DNA from: Chryseobacterium sp. Leaf404
GTDB taxonomy: Bacteria; Bacteroidota; Bacteroidia; Flavobacteriales; Weeksellaceae
Direction of reading: 5' to 3'
Assembly (NCBI RefSeq): GCF_001424145.1
Contig: NZ_LMQM01000012.1
Coordinates: 372,745 to 436,744, forward strand
Length of the DNA stretch: 64,000 bases
The position numbers and the translations under genes are program-made. The notes under the pieces were generated by a model. That model saw only the letters and a program-made list of their open reading frames with translations. It had not been told where the DNA came from and did no database searches. Shown here piece by piece: positions 63,971 to 64,000 of the stretch. Numbering within the stretch: the first letter of the stretch is position 1; each line of letters begins with the position of its first letter.

Positions 63971-64000
63971 GCTGTGAAATTGAGCTTACGGAGCTAAACG

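Overview
The window is AT-rich, intron-free bacterial DNA from a member of the Bacteroidota, most likely a Chryseobacterium-like flavobacterium (family Weeksellaceae). Clues are a SusC/SusD outer-membrane pair, a type IX secretion C-terminal sorting domain, an S46 dipeptidyl-peptidase, TAnnTTTG-type promoter boxes, few Shine-Dalgarno sequences, and a type VI secretion system (T6SS) of the Bacteroidetes subtype iii (TssO, TssR, vestigial PAAR-like proteins). I saw no tRNA, rRNA, CRISPR array, transposase or prophage.

Layout. 1-9 kb: the start of an aldo/keto reductase, an SDR oxidoreductase, and a SusC-SusD-metallophosphatase operon with a secreted glycerophosphodiesterase upstream, which together look like a phosphodiester scavenging locus. 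9-29 kb: mostly housekeeping and envelope genes (ligA, sugar O-acetyltransferase, MgtC-like protein, Crp/Fnr regulator, DPP11-type S46 peptidase, polysaccharide deacetylase plus GNAT enzyme, a T9SS cargo protein, M16 peptidase, an orphan Imm22-like gene, polA).

29.6-46.5 kb: a T6SS(iii) accessory and anchor island, almost entirely on the minus strand. It holds a membrane-anchor operon (TssO, a second TssO-like protein, a PKD protein, TssR), a PAAR-like cap, a predicted two-enzyme wall hydrolase effector (M15-like plus GH108) with a lipoprotein of likely immunity function, two TssD (Hcp-like) tube proteins, VgrG, two LysM proteins, and a PAAR-like membrane-active effector candidate followed by decayed gene remnants. 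Sheath, baseplate and ClpV genes are not in the window. A LuxR-type regulator with Glu in place of the receiver Asp is divergent from the anchor operon.

47-50.6 kb: HU, a 29-residue basic protein missed by ordinary gene length limits, RNase G, and a second LuxR-type regulator with a degenerate receiver. 50.6-57.2 kb: a curli-type functional amyloid operon: a 598-residue curlin-repeat protein, a truncated curlin copy, a minor subunit, CsgE with an N-terminal CsgH-like domain, CsgF, CsgG with a C-terminal barrel-like extension, and a beta-propeller lipoprotein. 57.4-64 kb: housekeeping genes (NUDIX hydrolase, acyltransferase, Mpl-type ligase, nitronate monooxygenase, flippase-like membrane protein, panD, a second HU).

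The most promising material for new biology is the T6SS effector/immunity and LysM-adaptor region, the curli operon with its fused or extra parts, and the GC-rich palindromic element inserted in frame in polA.
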